Assembly: GCA_963756815.1 (NCBI GenBank)
Contig: CAVWPR010000046.1
Coordinates: 124,001 to 188,000 of the forward strand
Length of the DNA stretch: 64,000 bases
Reading direction: 5' to 3'
Origin: JAENVU01 sp963756815
GTDB lineage: Bacteria; Actinomycetota; Acidimicrobiia; IMCC26256; JAENVU01
The position numbers and the translations under genes are program-made. Shown here one piece after another: positions 1 through 9,866 of the stretch. Under the pieces are notes generated by a model. It worked only from the letters and a program-made list of their open reading frames with translations, did no database searches and was not told where the DNA came from. How positions within the stretch are numbered: position 1 is the first letter of the stretch; the number at the start of each line of letters is the position of its first letter.

Positions 1-1
1 G

Positions 2-2342
2 GTCGTACCGCGGCGGAGGATCGAGTACCGGGGCACCAGCTTCGAGGAGATGGACATCGACGCCATCCTGGAGCGGGCTCCGACCGTGGCGTTGATCGAC
101 GAGCTCGCGCACTCGAACATCCCGGGCAGCCGGAACGAGAAGCGGTGGCAGGACGTCGACGAGCTCCTCGATGCCGGGATCGACGTGATCTCGACCGTCA
201 ACATCCAGCACCTCGAGTCGATGAACGACGTCGTCGAGGAGATCACCGGGATCGAGCAGAAGGAGAAGATCCCGGACGAGGTCGTGCGACGGGCGGAGCA
301 GGTCGAGCTGGTGGACCAGACCCCCGAGGCCCTTCGCCGGCGCATGGCCCACGGCAACATCTACAAGCCGGAGAAGGTCGACGCGGCGCTCGCGAACTAC
401 TTCCGGGTGGGGAACCTCAACGCCCTGCGCGAGCTGGCGCTCATGTGGACGGCCGACCGCGTCGACGAGGCGCTCGAGACGTACCGCGAGGCCCACGGCA
501 TCACCGGCACCTGGGAGACGCGCGAGCGCGTCGTCGTCGCGATCACCGGCGCGCCGGGCGGCGACGACGTGATCCGCCGGGCCGCGCGCATGGCGATGCG
601 GACGCGCGGCGACCTGCTCGGTGTGCACGTGCGCCCGGCCGACGGGCTGGCGGGCCCGTCGACCGACCGGCTCGGCGAGCTCCGTCGACTGTTGACCGAG
701 CTCGGCGGTGAGTACCGGGAGGTGAGCGGCGGCGACGTGGCCGAGGCGTTGGTCGGATTCGCGCGCTCGGAGAACGCGACCCAACTGGTGCTCGGCGCGA
801 GTCAACGATCCCGGATCACCGAGCTCGTGCGGGGTTCGATCATCAACGCGATCCTCCGCGAGTCGGGTCCGATCGACGTGCACGTCATCTCGACCGGACC
901 CGTCGAGGAGGCGCGGCTGCGCGTGCCCCGCCCGTCGACCCGGAGCCACCTCTCGCGCCGGCGCGTGATGATCGGCTGGATCCTCGCCCTCGCCGGGCCG
1001 CCGCTGCTCGCGGCGCTCCTGTCCCTCGGCCGCCGGGGCCTCGGCCTGCCCAGCGTCCTCTTGCTCTTCCTGATGCTCGTGGTCGTCGTCGCGACCACCG
1101 GCGGGCTGATGCCTGCACTCGTCGCGGCCGTGGCCGGCTCGTTGCTCGCGAACTACTACTTCACGCCGCCGATCCACACGTTCACGATCGAGGAGGGCGA
1201 GAACCTGCTCGCGTTGTTCGTCTTCCTCGCCGTCGCGGCGCTCGTCAGCTGGCTGGTGACCGTCGCCAGCCGGCGGACCGCCGATGCGGCGCGGGCGCGC
1301 GCGGAGGCGGAGACACTCGCCGCGCTCGGCGGGACGGTCGCCAGCGCCGAGGATCCGCTCCCGCAGCTCGTGGCGCAGCTCCGAGCCGCGTTCTCGGCCG
1401 AGTGCGTCGCCGTCCTCCGGCCGGAGGGGTCCGACGACGAGTGGTCGGTCGAGGCCGTCGCCGGCGGACCGGCTCCGGCGCGGCCGGAGGCCGCGGATCA
1501 CGCACTGCCGCTCGGAGCGAGCGAACAGCTCGTCGTCGTCGCACCGAGCCTGTCCGCCGAGGATCTCGAGGTGCTGCGGGCGTTCGCCGACCAGGTACAG
1601 GTCGCGCTGGAACGGCGGCGGCTGCGCGCCGACGTCGCTGCCGCGGCCGGGCTTGCCGAGGCGAACGAGCTGCGTACCGCGCTCCTCGCGGCGGTGTCGC
1701 ACGACCTTCGGACGCCGCTGTCGTCGATCAAGGCCTCGGTGACCAGCCTGCTCCAGCAGGACGTGACCTGGACCCCCCACGCGACGCGCGAGTTCCTGTC
1801 GACGATCGACGAGGAGACGGATCGGCTCGAACGCGCTCGTCGGCAACCTGCTCGACATGAGCCGACTCCAGACCGGGGCCCTCGACCTCGTGATGCGCGA
1901 CGTCGGGCTCGAGGAGGTGGTCCCGCGTGCCATCGCGGGACTGCCCGACCGCGTCGTCCCCGTCGAGCTCGACCTCCCGGAGACGCTCCCGCGTGTGCGC
2001 GCCGACGCCGGACTGCTGGAGCGGGCGGTGGCGAACATCGTCGACAACGCACGTGCGTGGTCGCCGACCGACCGACCGGTGCGGGTGGAGGCGGGCGCGG
2101 TGCCGGGTCGTGTCGACGTGCGGGTCATCGATCACGGTCCCGGCGTGCCCGTCGCCGACCACGAGCGCATCTTCCGCCCGTTCCAACGCCTGGGTGACAA
2201 TCCCAGCAACGGGACCGGCGTCGGGCTCGGGCTCGCCGTCGCGCGCGGGTTCGTCGAGGCGATGGGCGGCGAGCTCACGGTCGAGGACACCCCCGGCGGC
2301 GGGCTCACGATGGTGATCGGGATGCCGATGGTGAAGCGGTGA
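2..2342 (+). CDS. kdpD: Potassium sensor histidine kinase KdpD (5'-truncated by window edge, one frame break)
   Basis: Membrane histidine kinase that senses potassium/turgor and phosphorylates KdpE. The frame is open from base 2, so the N-terminus lies outside the window. In order: the KdpD cytoplasmic domain with Walker B ALIDELAH, a universal-stress-protein domain (about residues 165-285), the four-helix DUF4118 region ending in the YYFTPPIHTFTI loop, a GAF-like region, the H-box SHDLRTP with the phosphorylated His near residue 567, and an HATPase domain with N-box NIVDNARAW and G-box GTGVGLGLAV. Near base 1829 one extra base moves the frame; residues after DEETDRL continue in the frame that ends at 2342. 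The stop overlaps the kdpE start (GTGA). A sequencing indel is more likely than a real lesion because both halves are well conserved. Confidence 0.93.
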
Positions 2343-3025
2343 GTGAGGGCAAGGTGCTCGTCGTCGACGACGAGGCGCAGATCCGGCGTGCGCTCGGGAT
2401 CAACCTGCGCGCCCGCGGCTACGACGTCGATCTCGCCGAGACGGGGGAGCAGGCGCTCGAGCTCGCCGCGCGCCATCACCCCGACGTCGTCGTCCTCGAT
2501 CTGGGCCTGCCCGGCATCGGTGGCGTCGAGGTGATCGAGGGCCTCCGAGGCTGGAGCCGGGTGCCCGTGATCGTCCTGTCGGTCCGGGACGCCGAGGCGG
2601 ACAAGGTGGCCGCGCTCGACGCCGGAGCCGACGACTTCGTCACGAAGCCGTTCGGGATGGACGAGCTCCTCGCCCGGCTGCGCGCCGCGCTGCGCCGCGC
2701 CGCACCGGCCGAGGAGGAGGCGTTCGTCACCACCCCGGACTTCGTGATCGACCTCGCGGCCAAGCGGGTGACCGGTGCGGACGGCGCCGAGGTCCGGCTC
2801 ACCCCGACCGAGTGGGAGATCGTCGAGGTGCTCGTGCGCAATGCGGGGAAGCTCGTGCCGCAACGCCAGCTCCTGCAGGAGGTCTGGGGTCCGCAGTACG
2901 AGACGGAGACGAACTACCTGCGCGTGTTCATGGCGCAGGTGCGCCGCAAGCTCGAGCCGAACCCGTCGGCGCCGCGGTACTTCATCACCGAGCCCGGGAT
3001 GGGGTACCGGTTCGTGTCGCCCTGA
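2339..3025 (+). CDS. kdpE: Response regulator KdpE, OmpR/PhoB type
   Basis: DNA-binding response regulator paired with KdpD; in other bacteria it activates the kdpFABC potassium ATPase operon. The 228-residue product has a receiver domain with acidic pocket VVDDE, phospho-acceptor Asp54 in VVLDLGLPG and the conserved Lys in VTKPF, followed by an OmpR-type winged helix (about residues 130-225). The GTG start at 2339 overlaps the kdpD stop by four bases, implying translational coupling. kdpFABC is not inside the window and may lie upstream of base 1. Length and motifs are normal. Confidence 0.95.
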   Translation: MSEGKVLVVDDEAQIRRALGINLRARGYDVDLAETGEQALELAARHHPDVVVLDLGLPGIGGVEVIEGLRGWSRVPVIVLSVRDAEADKVAALDAGADDFVTKPFGMDELLARLRAALRRAAPAEEEAFVTTPDFVIDLAAKRVTGADGAEVRLTPTEWEIVEVLVRNAGKLVPQRQLLQEVWGPQYETETNYLRVFMAQVRRKLEPNPSAPRYFITEPGMGYRFVSP

Positions 3026-3035
3026 GCCGAGGGCG

Positions 3036-3701
3036 CTACTCGTCGACGATGTCGTGCAGGTGCGCGGCCTCAGCCGCAGCCTCCGCGTCGCTGACCGCCC
3101 GCCGCTTGTGCCTGCGGTACTCGAGGAACGGGGGGATCAGGGAGATGACGATGATGACGCCGATGATCGGCAACAGGTACTTGTCGACGTTGTCGGCACC
3201 GATCGCGTCGCCGAGGAAATAGCCGAGCAGCGTGACGCCGACGGACCACAGGAGCCCGCCGAGGACGTTGTAGGCGAGGAACGTCCGGTAGCGCATGGTG
3301 CCGACGCCGGCGAGGATCGGCGCGAAGGTCCGCACGACGGGCACGAAGCGGGCCATGACGATCGTCTTGGCGCCGTGCTCCTCGAAGAACTGGTTGGCCC
3401 GTTCGACGTGCTGTTGCTTGAACAGGCGGGAATTCGGCCGCTGGAAGATCGACGGACCGACCTTCTTGCCGAACGCGTAGCCGACCTGGTCCCCGATGAC
3501 CGCGGCCAGGAAGCAGCCCACGAGCACCACGGCGAGGTTCAGCTTCCCCTGCGATGCCAGCAGCCCCGCGGTGAAGAGGAGCGAGTCGCCGGGCAGGAAG
3601 AACCCGATGAGCAGACCGGACTCGGCGAAGATGATCAGGATGAGCCCGATCGTCCCGAATGACCGGATCAGATCGTCGGGGCTGAGCGACAGGCCGAGCA
3701 T
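3036..3701 (-). CDS. DedA-family membrane protein
   Basis: A 221-residue polytopic protein of the DedA/VTT (SNARE-associated) family; members act in envelope homeostasis and some as undecaprenyl-phosphate or phosphatidylethanolamine flippases. Family signatures are the early GFFLPGDSLLF segment, the GDQVGYAFGKKVG loop, and RFVPVVRTFAPILAGVG with its conserved Arg and Pro. A charged cytoplasmic tail ends in LHDIVDE. It converges on kdpE with only ten bases between stops and diverges from topA. The ATG at 3701 lies six bases after a TAGAGT -10 box, suggesting a leaderless mRNA. Substrate cannot be deduced. Confidence 0.88.
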   Translation of the reverse strand: MLGLSLSPDDLIRSFGTIGLILIIFAESGLLIGFFLPGDSLLFTAGLLASQGKLNLAVVLVGCFLAAVIGDQVGYAFGKKVGPSIFQRPNSRLFKQQHVERANQFFEEHGAKTIVMARFVPVVRTFAPILAGVGTMRYRTFLAYNVLGGLLWSVGVTLLGYFLGDAIGADNVDKYLLPIIGVIIVISLIPPFLEYRRHKRRAVSDAEAAAEAAHLHDIVDE

Positions 3702-3713
3702 CGGGACACTCTA
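3702..3713 (-). promoter_or_regulatory. Predicted leaderless promoter of the DedA gene
   Basis: On the minus strand a TAGAGT hexamer (3708-3713) is followed by six bases and then the ATG. This spacing puts the transcription start at or next to the start codon. No convincing -35 box is seen. Confidence 0.5.
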
Positions 3714-3756
3714 GGAGGCCGGTCCTCCGCTCCCGCAGCGACGACCGTCGAGAATT

Positions 3757-3777
3757 CCCGGATCCTGGGGATCCGGG
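3757..3777. repeat. Perfect 9-bp inverted repeat between divergent genes
   Basis: CCCGGATCC (3757-3765), a 3-base loop, then GGATCCGGG (3769-3777), in the 139-base gap between the divergent DedA and topA genes. A similar stretch recurs at 19685-19718. There is no T-run, so a terminator is not indicated; it could be a protein site or a GC palindrome of no function. Confidence 0.4.
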
Positions 3778-3840
3778 CATCCCGGCCGGACCGCGCACTA
3801 CGTTCGCCCCGACCGACCCCCCAGTTCGGGACCAGCCTCC

Positions 3841-6561
3841 GTGCCCAAATCCCTCGTGATCGTCGAGTCGAAGACCAAGGCCGACACCATCGGCCGCTTC
3901 CTCGGCGCCGATTTCACGGTGCTCGCCAGCTTCGGCCACGTCCGGGACCTCCCGCGCAAGGGTCTCGGGGTCGACGTGGACGACCACTTCCGACTCGAGT
4001 ACGCCCCGCCCGAGGGTCGGGCCAAGGATGTCGTCAGCACGTTGCGCCGAGCGCTGAAGGGTGCCGACGAGCTCTTCCTCGCGACGGACGAGGACCGTGA
4101 GGGGGAGGCGATCGCCTGGCACCTCATCGAGGTGCTGAGCCCGAAGACGCCGGTCAAGCGCATGGTGTTCCACGAGATCACCCGCGAGGCCATCGACGCC
4201 GCGATCGCGAATCCGCGCGAGCTCGACATGCGGCTCGTCGAGGCGCAGGAAGGCCGGCGCACGCTCGACCGCCTCGTCGGCTACGAGGTGTCGCCGGTGC
4301 TGTGGCGGCGAGTCGGAGGTGCGCGCTCGGCCGGGCGGGTGCAGAGCGTCGCGGTCCGCCTCGTCGTGGAGCGCGAGCGCGAGCGCATGGCGTTCCGCAC
4401 CGCGGAGTACTGGGATCTCGACGGTCGCTTCTCGGCACGCGGCACCGAGTTCGGCGCGCGGCTCGTGGAGCTCGACGGTCGGCGGGTCGCCGGCAGTCGC
4501 GACTTCGATTCCGCCACCGGCCTGCTCGCGCCCGACTCCGCGTCGGTGCACCTGCGCGAGTCGGACGCGCGCGAGCTCGTCGGCCGACTGACCGACACCA
4601 ACTTCGTCGTCCGTGACGTCGAGGCGAAGACGTTCGTCGAGCGGCCGAAGCCGCCGTTCAAGACCACGACGATGCAGCAGGAGGCGGGCAACAAGCTGCG
4701 GTTCAGCGCCGGACGCACGATGTCGGTGGCGCAGGGGCTCTACGAGCGCGGGTACATCACCTACATGCGGACCGACTCGATCAGCCTGTCGAACCAGGCC
4801 GTCGACGCGGCCCGCGCCCAGATCGTGGAGCGGTTCGGCCAGGCGTACCTCCCGCCGGCGCCCCGCACGTACGCGAACACGACGAAGAACGCGCAGGAGG
4901 CCCACGAGGCGATCCGCCCGTCGGGCGATCGGTTCCGGACCCCCGAAGACGTGCGGGGCGAGCTGTCGCGCGACGAGCAGCAGCTGTACGAGCTGATCTG
5001 GATGCGGACCGTCGCGAGCCAGATGACCGACGCGCGTGGCCGACGGGTCACGGTGCGACTCGGGGGCGCGTCGTCGACGGGCGAGGACGCGGTCTTCCGG
5101 GCGAGCGGCAAGAGCTACGAGTTCCTCGGGTTCCGCATGGCGTACGTCGACGTGAGCGACGACCCGGGCGGTGCCGACGACGACGAGGCCGTGCTCCCGA
5201 CCGTCGGCGAGGGCGAGGGCGTCGCGTGCAACGGTCTCGACGCGAACGGCCACACCACCCAGCCTCCGGCGCGGTACACGGAGGCCACGCTCGTGAAGGT
5301 GCTGGAGGACTCCGGTATCGGCCGACCGTCCACCTACGCGTCGATCATCAACACGATCACGAGCGAACGCGGTTACGTGTGGAAGAAGGGCACCGCGCTG
5401 GTGCCGTCGTGGACCGCGTTCGCGAAGACGCAGCTGCTCGAGCGCTACTTCGCGCACCTCGTCGATTACGGCTTCACCGCCACGATGGAGGAGGCGCTCG
5501 ACGCCGTCGCGCGCGGCGAGGGCGAGGCCGAGAAGTGGCTCCACTCGTTCTACTTCGGGAACGGCACCGCCGGACTCCGAGAGCTCGTGTCCGAGGACAA
5601 CCTCGCGAAGATCGACATGAGCGAGGTCAACAAGATCACGATCGGGACCGACGAGGCCGGGACCGAGTACGTGGTCCGGGTGTGGAACACGGGCGAGTCG
5701 CTGCACGCCGGCGACGACAAGTGCCCTCTGCCGGCCGACCTCCCTCCCGACGAGCTCACGATCGAACGCGCGCGAGAGCTGATCGCCAAGGGGTCCGGAG
5801 GGCCGCGCGAGCTGGGAGCGGATCCCACCACGGGCGAGACGGTCCTCGCGCTCACCGGACGCTTCGGTCCGTTCGTCCAGCTCGGCGTGCTCGAGGAGGG
5901 CTCGAAGGCCAAGCCGCCGCGCGCGTCGCTCTTCAAGTCGATGGATCCGGACACGATCGACCTCGAGACCGCGTTGAAGCTCCTGTCGCTCCCGCGGGTG
6001 GTCGGTGCCGACGCCGAGGGCAACGAGATCACCGCGCAGAACGGCCGGTACGGGCCCTACCTCAAGAAGGGAACCGACAGCCGGAGCCTCGAGACCGAGG
6101 ACCAGATCTTCGACGTCACGCTCGAGGAGGCCGAGGCGATCTTCGCCCAGCCCAAGCGCGGTCGGAACCAGAAGACGAAGCCGCCCATCCAGGAGTTCGG
6201 CGAGAGCCCCGACACCGGCAAGCCGGTCCGCGTGCTCGACGGCCGGTTCGGGCCCTACGTCACCGACGGCGTGACGAACGCGACGATCCGGCGGGGTCTG
6301 GATCCGGACACCATCTCGTTCGAGGACGCGCTGGACCTGCTGCGCGAGCGCGCGGCCAAGGGACCGGCGAAGAAGAAGGCGACCAAGGGCGCCAAGAAGC
6401 CGGCGAAGAAGAAGACCGCGAAGAAGGCGGTGAAGAAGTCGGCGACGGGTACCACGCGGGTCGTGAAGAAGGGGACCAGCGTGGCCGCGAAGAAGGCCAA
6501 GGCGAAGCAGTCGACGAACGCCGCAGCGCTCGAGGCACTCGGAAGCAGTGACGGCGACTGA
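3841..6561 (+). CDS. topA: DNA topoisomerase I (type IA) with Lys/Ala-rich tail
   Basis: Relaxes negative supercoils by a transient 5'-phosphotyrosine break. 906 residues. The Toprim domain carries Glu9 (VIVESKTKA) and the metal-binding DEDREGEA acidic motif (Asp83, Asp85). The type IA core has the catalytic Tyr308 in YITYMRTDS. C-terminal repeats with GRFGP(F/Y) patterns replace the four-Cys zinc fingers of E. coli, as is usual in actinobacteria. The last ~75 residues form a Lys/Ala-rich tail (PAKKKATKGAKKPAKKK and similar), probably for DNA binding or processivity. The GTG at 3841 gives the canonical start MPKSLVIVESK. The 3' end overlaps the MFS gene by 14 bases. Confidence 0.97.
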   Translation: MPKSLVIVESKTKADTIGRFLGADFTVLASFGHVRDLPRKGLGVDVDDHFRLEYAPPEGRAKDVVSTLRRALKGADELFLATDEDREGEAIAWHLIEVLSPKTPVKRMVFHEITREAIDAAIANPRELDMRLVEAQEGRRTLDRLVGYEVSPVLWRRVGGARSAGRVQSVAVRLVVERERERMAFRTAEYWDLDGRFSARGTEFGARLVELDGRRVAGSRDFDSATGLLAPDSASVHLRESDARELVGRLTDTNFVVRDVEAKTFVERPKPPFKTTTMQQEAGNKLRFSAGRTMSVAQGLYERGYITYMRTDSISLSNQAVDAARAQIVERFGQAYLPPAPRTYANTTKNAQEAHEAIRPSGDRFRTPEDVRGELSRDEQQLYELIWMRTVASQMTDARGRRVTVRLGGASSTGEDAVFRASGKSYEFLGFRMAYVDVSDDPGGADDDEAVLPTVGEGEGVACNGLDANGHTTQPPARYTEATLVKVLEDSGIGRPSTYASIINTITSERGYVWKKGTALVPSWTAFAKTQLLERYFAHLVDYGFTATMEEALDAVARGEGEAEKWLHSFYFGNGTAGLRELVSEDNLAKIDMSEVNKITIGTDEAGTEYVVRVWNTGESLHAGDDKCPLPADLPPDELTIERARELIAKGSGGPRELGADPTTGETVLALTGRFGPFVQLGVLEEGSKAKPPRASLFKSMDPDTIDLETALKLLSLPRVVGADAEGNEITAQNGRYGPYLKKGTDSRSLETEDQIFDVTLEEAEAIFAQPKRGRNQKTKPPIQEFGESPDTGKPVRVLDGRFGPYVTDGVTNATIRRGLDPDTISFEDALDLLRERAAKGPAKKKATKGAKKPAKKKTAKKAVKKSATGTTRVVKKGTSVAAKKAKAKQSTNAAALEALGSSDGD

Positions 6562-8065
6562 CGCGCCACCGCCCGGTCCGGATCGCCGGCCCGGATCGGA
6601 CCGCCGGCCGGGCGCCGACCCGGCGCCCTTCATCCCGGAGGGCGAGGAGCACCCGGTCCCGCCGGAGTCGTTCCGCCTCTTCGGGTCCAAGGCGTTCCTC
6701 CGCCTGTGGATCGCGCAGGTCTTCTCCAGCCTCGGCGACTGGGTCGGCCTGTTCGCGATCCTCGGGATCACCGCCCAGCTCTCGAACAACTCGGCCGCCG
6801 CCCTCAGCCTGGTCATGGGCGCGCGGATGCTGCCCGGCTTCTTCCTCGCGACGCTCGGTGGCGTCATGGTCGACCGCTTCGACCGACGCAAGATCATGGT
6901 GCTCTGCGACGTCGGTCGGGCCGGCCTGATCTGCACGATCCCGTTCGTGAGCAGCCTGTGGCTCCTCGTCGTCGCGTCGTTCTTCATCGAGATCATGACG
7001 CTGTTGTGGGGACCGGCCAAGGACGCCTCGGTGCCGCACTTCGTGCCGGAGGACAAGCTCGCGTCGGCGAACACGTTGTCGTTGGTCGCGTCCTACGGCA
7101 CGTTCCCGATCGGCGCCGCGATCGCCGCCGCCCTGGCCGTCGTGGCCACGTGGCTCGGCGGGTTCGACGCGCTGTCATCGCTCAAGGTCGACAAGAACGT
7201 GGTGTCGCTGTGGTTCGACGCCATCACGTACGTCCTGTCTGCGATCCTCGTCTTCCGGCTGCCGATCCCGAAGCCCGCGCGCGACGGCACCAAGAAGCTC
7301 GACTTCGCGTCGAGCATCCGCGAGATCAAGGACGGCATCCGCTTCATGCGCGGCGAGGCGTTCAGTCGCGCGGTGATCGTCGGGCTGGGCGGCGGGCTCA
7401 TCGGAGCCGGCGCGATGATCCCGCTCGGCACCGTGTTCGCGTCGGAGGTGCTCGGCTCCGAGGCGCAGTACGGCGTGATGCTCACCGCGCTCGGCACCGG
7501 TGCCGCGATCGGGATCTTCATCGTCCTGGCCTTGCAGAAGCGGCTTCCACGCGACGAGCTGTTCGGCTGGTCGGTGATCGGCGTCGGCGTCTTCCTGATC
7601 GCGGGCGTGTCGTTCAACGTCGGCGGCATCGCCGCGTTGTTCATCGCCGGGACCGGAGCCTGCGCCGCCAGCGCGTACGTCACCGGCTTCACGCTGATCC
7701 AGGAGCACGTGAGCGACGAGATGCGGGGACGGACCTTCGCGACGCTGTACGCGGTCGTCCGTCTCTGCCTGCTCCTTTCCCTGACCGTCTCTCCGCTGTT
7801 CGCGGATCTCTACGACTGGCTGTTCGGCCTGGTGAGCAACTCCCAGCACGTCCAGTTCGGCGGCTTCTCCTACAGCTTCCCGGGCGTGCGCCTCGCCTTG
7901 TGGGGCGGCGGGGTGCTGACGGTCGTCTCGGGCGTCTACGCGCGCCGGCAGGTCCTGCGGTATCGGAACGAGAACGGTGGCGACGCCGTCGACGATCCGG
8001 TCGATGTCCCGAGCACCGGCGCGGCGGCGACCGACCCACCCGCCGCCGGCACGGGGCCCCCGTGA
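6548..8065 (+). CDS. MFS transporter, MFS_3 / EntS-like exporter
   Basis: 505-residue major facilitator protein with about 12 membrane segments after a ~45-residue Pro/Arg/Asp-rich N-terminal tail. The first loop has the MFS motif-A-like GVMVDRFDRRKIMV, and the second half has GAAIGIF and DEMRGRTFATLYAV, typical of the MFS_3 group (enterobactin exporter-like and macrolide efflux-like proteins). The gene overlaps topA by 14 bases and tmk by 4, so it sits in the topA-tmk-holB transcription unit. Substrate unknown; this location between topA and tmk is recalled from other actinobacteria. Confidence 0.88.
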   Translation: MTATDAPPPGPDRRPGSDRRPGADPAPFIPEGEEHPVPPESFRLFGSKAFLRLWIAQVFSSLGDWVGLFAILGITAQLSNNSAAALSLVMGARMLPGFFLATLGGVMVDRFDRRKIMVLCDVGRAGLICTIPFVSSLWLLVVASFFIEIMTLLWGPAKDASVPHFVPEDKLASANTLSLVASYGTFPIGAAIAAALAVVATWLGGFDALSSLKVDKNVVSLWFDAITYVLSAILVFRLPIPKPARDGTKKLDFASSIREIKDGIRFMRGEAFSRAVIVGLGGGLIGAGAMIPLGTVFASEVLGSEAQYGVMLTALGTGAAIGIFIVLALQKRLPRDELFGWSVIGVGVFLIAGVSFNVGGIAALFIAGTGACAASAYVTGFTLIQEHVSDEMRGRTFATLYAVVRLCLLLSLTVSPLFADLYDWLFGLVSNSQHVQFGGFSYSFPGVRLALWGGGVLTVVSGVYARRQVLRYRNENGGDAVDDPVDVPSTGAAATDPPAAGTGPP

Positions 8066-8668
8066 CCGGGCGCTTCGTCGTCGTCGAGGGCGGCGACGGC
8101 TCCGGCAAGTCCACCCAGTCCGCTCGGCTCGTCGCCGCGTTGCAGGCGCGCGGCACGGAGGTGGTCGCGACGGTCGAGCCCGGTGGGACACCGCTCGGTC
8201 GCGAGCTGCGACGGCTGCTGCTCGACGGCGGGTCCGTCGACGCGCGGGCCGAGGCCCTGCTGATGGCGGCCGATCGGGCGGAACACGTCGCGACGGTCGT
8301 GCGGCCCGCGCTCGCGCGTGGCGCCTGGGTCGTGAGCGACCGCCACGTTCCGTCCTCGCTCGTGTACCAGGGCGTGGTCCGCGGGCTCGGCGTCGACGCG
8401 GTCGCCGCGCTCTCGTCCTTCGCGACCGATGGCGTCGTGCCCGATCTCGTGGTCGTGCTCGACGTCGACGACGCCACCGCCGAGTCCCGCCGGACGCCGG
8501 GTGAGGACCGCCTGGAGCGCGAGGGGCGGGAGTTCCACGCTGCGGTCCGTGGCCGCCTACCGGGACCTGGCCGCCCGGTTCGGGTGGACCGTGGTCGACG
8601 GCTCCGGGACCCCCGACGCGGTCACGGAGCAACTCGTCGCGCGGGTCCGAGAGCGGCTCGGACCGTGA
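8062..8668 (+). CDS. tmk: Thymidylate kinase (one frame break)
   Basis: Phosphorylates dTMP to dTDP. The P-loop is GGDGSGKSTQ near residues 9-18, followed by the dTMP-binding and DR motifs (EPGGTPLGRELR, VVSDRHVPSSLVYQG) and the adenylate-kinase-type LID region (TPGEDRLEREG). One extra base near 8549-8551 (GTCCGTGGCCGCC) shifts the frame; the C-terminal helix AAYRDLAARFGW continues in the frame that stops at 8668. tmk is normally essential and single-copy, so the break is probably a sequence error. The GTG start overlaps the MFS stop (GTGA). Total length, about 201 residues, fits the family. Confidence 0.93.
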
Positions 8669-8682
8669 CGCGCAGCGCCACT

Positions 8683-8695
8683 TAGGATCCGGCGC
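8683..8695 (+). promoter_or_regulatory. Predicted leaderless promoter of holB
   Basis: TAGGAT (8683-8688) followed by seven bases and the holB ATG at 8696. No Shine-Dalgarno fits in this gap, so a leaderless transcript is likely. Confidence 0.5.
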
Positions 8696-9691
8696 ATGTG
8701 GGAGGCGGTGACGGGGCAGGCGCGCGCGGTGGCCACGCTGCAGGCCGCGGCCGCGGCGCCGTCCCACGCGTACCTGCTCGTGGGCACGCGCGGCTCCGGG
8801 ATCGTCGAAGGCGCCCGGGCGTTCGCGGCAACGATCGTGGGCGCCACGGACGAACGCAGCGCGTCGCTGGTGGCGCGGGGCGCGCACCCCGACGTCGTCG
8901 AGTTCGAGCCGACGACCGCCACGTACACGCTGGCCAACGAGATCCGCGCGCCGCGCGCCGGCGAGACCGCCCGTCGCGACAGCGCGCTGCCCCGTGTGAT
9001 CCCCGAGATCCACAAGGCGCCGATCGAGGGTGATCGGAAGGTCGTGATGGTGCGGGACGCCGACCGGATGGAGGAGGTCGTCGGCAACACGCTGCTCAAG
9101 AGCATCGAGGAGCCGCCGCCCCGCACCGTGGTGCTCCTGCTCACGGACCGGCCCGACGCGCTGCTCGCGACGATCCGGTCGCGCTGCCAACGCATCGACT
9201 TCGCGTATGCCGCACCCGTGCGGTCGGCCGACACGCTCGCAGTGCGCGCGGCGTTCGCCGGCGCCGTGGCGCGGGTCGACGGGCGCGCCGCGACGACCGT
9301 GGAGCTCGTCGAGGGGCTCGAGGTCGCGCTCGACGCGGCCGGAGCCGCGTCCGAAGCCGCCGCGGCGACCGAGCTCGAGGAGCTCGATGCCGACATCGAG
9401 GCGCGGGGCTACCCGCCGCGGACCGCGGCCGCACTCCGTCGCCGCCTCGGAGAGCGCCAGCGTCAGGAGCTGCGGCGGGCCAAGACGGACGCGCTCATCG
9501 AGGGCATCAGCGCGATCGAGCAGACGTATCTCGACGTGCTGGCCGGTGCCGCCGGCGCGCTCTCCGTCGATCCGGTGCGGGCGGCCGACGCGCTCGACGC
9601 GTGCCGGACCGCCCGGCAGGCCGACGAGTTCAATCCCAACGTCGGCTCGTTGCTGCTGCACCTGGTGTCGCAGCTCCCGCCCGTCGTCTGA
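8696..9691 (+). CDS. holB: DNA polymerase III delta' subunit
   Basis: Clamp-loader subunit of the replicative polymerase. 331 residues; AAA+ fold starting WEAVTGQARAVATLQ, with a degenerate P-loop (GTRGSG, no GK[ST]), typical of delta', which does not hydrolyse ATP. Sensor and arginine-finger region: RDADRMEEVVGNTLLKSIEEPP, then the SRC segment (IRSRCQRIDF) that contacts the neighbouring ATP site. It follows tmk, a common bacterial arrangement (tmk-holB). The zinc-binding Cys cluster found in some clamp-loader subunits is absent. Start chosen at the ATG seven bases after a TAGGAT box. Confidence 0.92.
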   Translation: MWEAVTGQARAVATLQAAAAAPSHAYLLVGTRGSGIVEGARAFAATIVGATDERSASLVARGAHPDVVEFEPTTATYTLANEIRAPRAGETARRDSALPRVIPEIHKAPIEGDRKVVMVRDADRMEEVVGNTLLKSIEEPPPRTVVLLLTDRPDALLATIRSRCQRIDFAYAAPVRSADTLAVRAAFAGAVARVDGRAATTVELVEGLEVALDAAGAASEAAAATELEELDADIEARGYPPRTAAALRRRLGERQRQELRRAKTDALIEGISAIEQTYLDVLAGAAGALSVDPVRAADALDACRTARQADEFNPNVGSLLLHLVSQLPPVV

Positions 9692-9742
9692 ACGTCGAGA
9701 GGTCCGGTCGGCGGAGGTGCCTTCGGTACACTGCCGGACCCC

Positions 9743-9818
9743 GCCGGGATAGCTCAGTCGGCAGAGCAGCTCACTCGTAATGAGCAGGTCAAGGGTTCGA
9801 ATCCCTTTCCCGGCTCCA
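9743..9818 (+). tRNA. tRNA-Thr (anticodon CGT), CCA encoded
   Basis: Full cloverleaf: acceptor GCCGGGA pairs with TCCCGGC, D arm GCTC/GAGC, anticodon stem GCTCA/TGAGC with loop CTCGTAA giving anticodon CGT (reads ACG), T arm with TTCGAAT. The 3' CCA is in the DNA. A TACACT box ~10 bases upstream may be its -10 element. Confidence 0.97.
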
Positions 9819-9866
9819 CCCGCGGTCGTCGTGAGTCGCAGCGACGACCGCGTCGCGACGGAGCGA

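Noticed and set aside
1826..1832. Programmed ribosomal frameshift in kdpD
   Set aside because: No slippery heptamer or downstream pseudoknot, and similar single-base breaks occur in many unrelated genes; error is simpler.
3070..7074. 1334-residue minus-strand open frame
   Set aside because: Antisense to topA and the MFS gene; composition is the usual high-G+C mirror frame with no recognisable domain.
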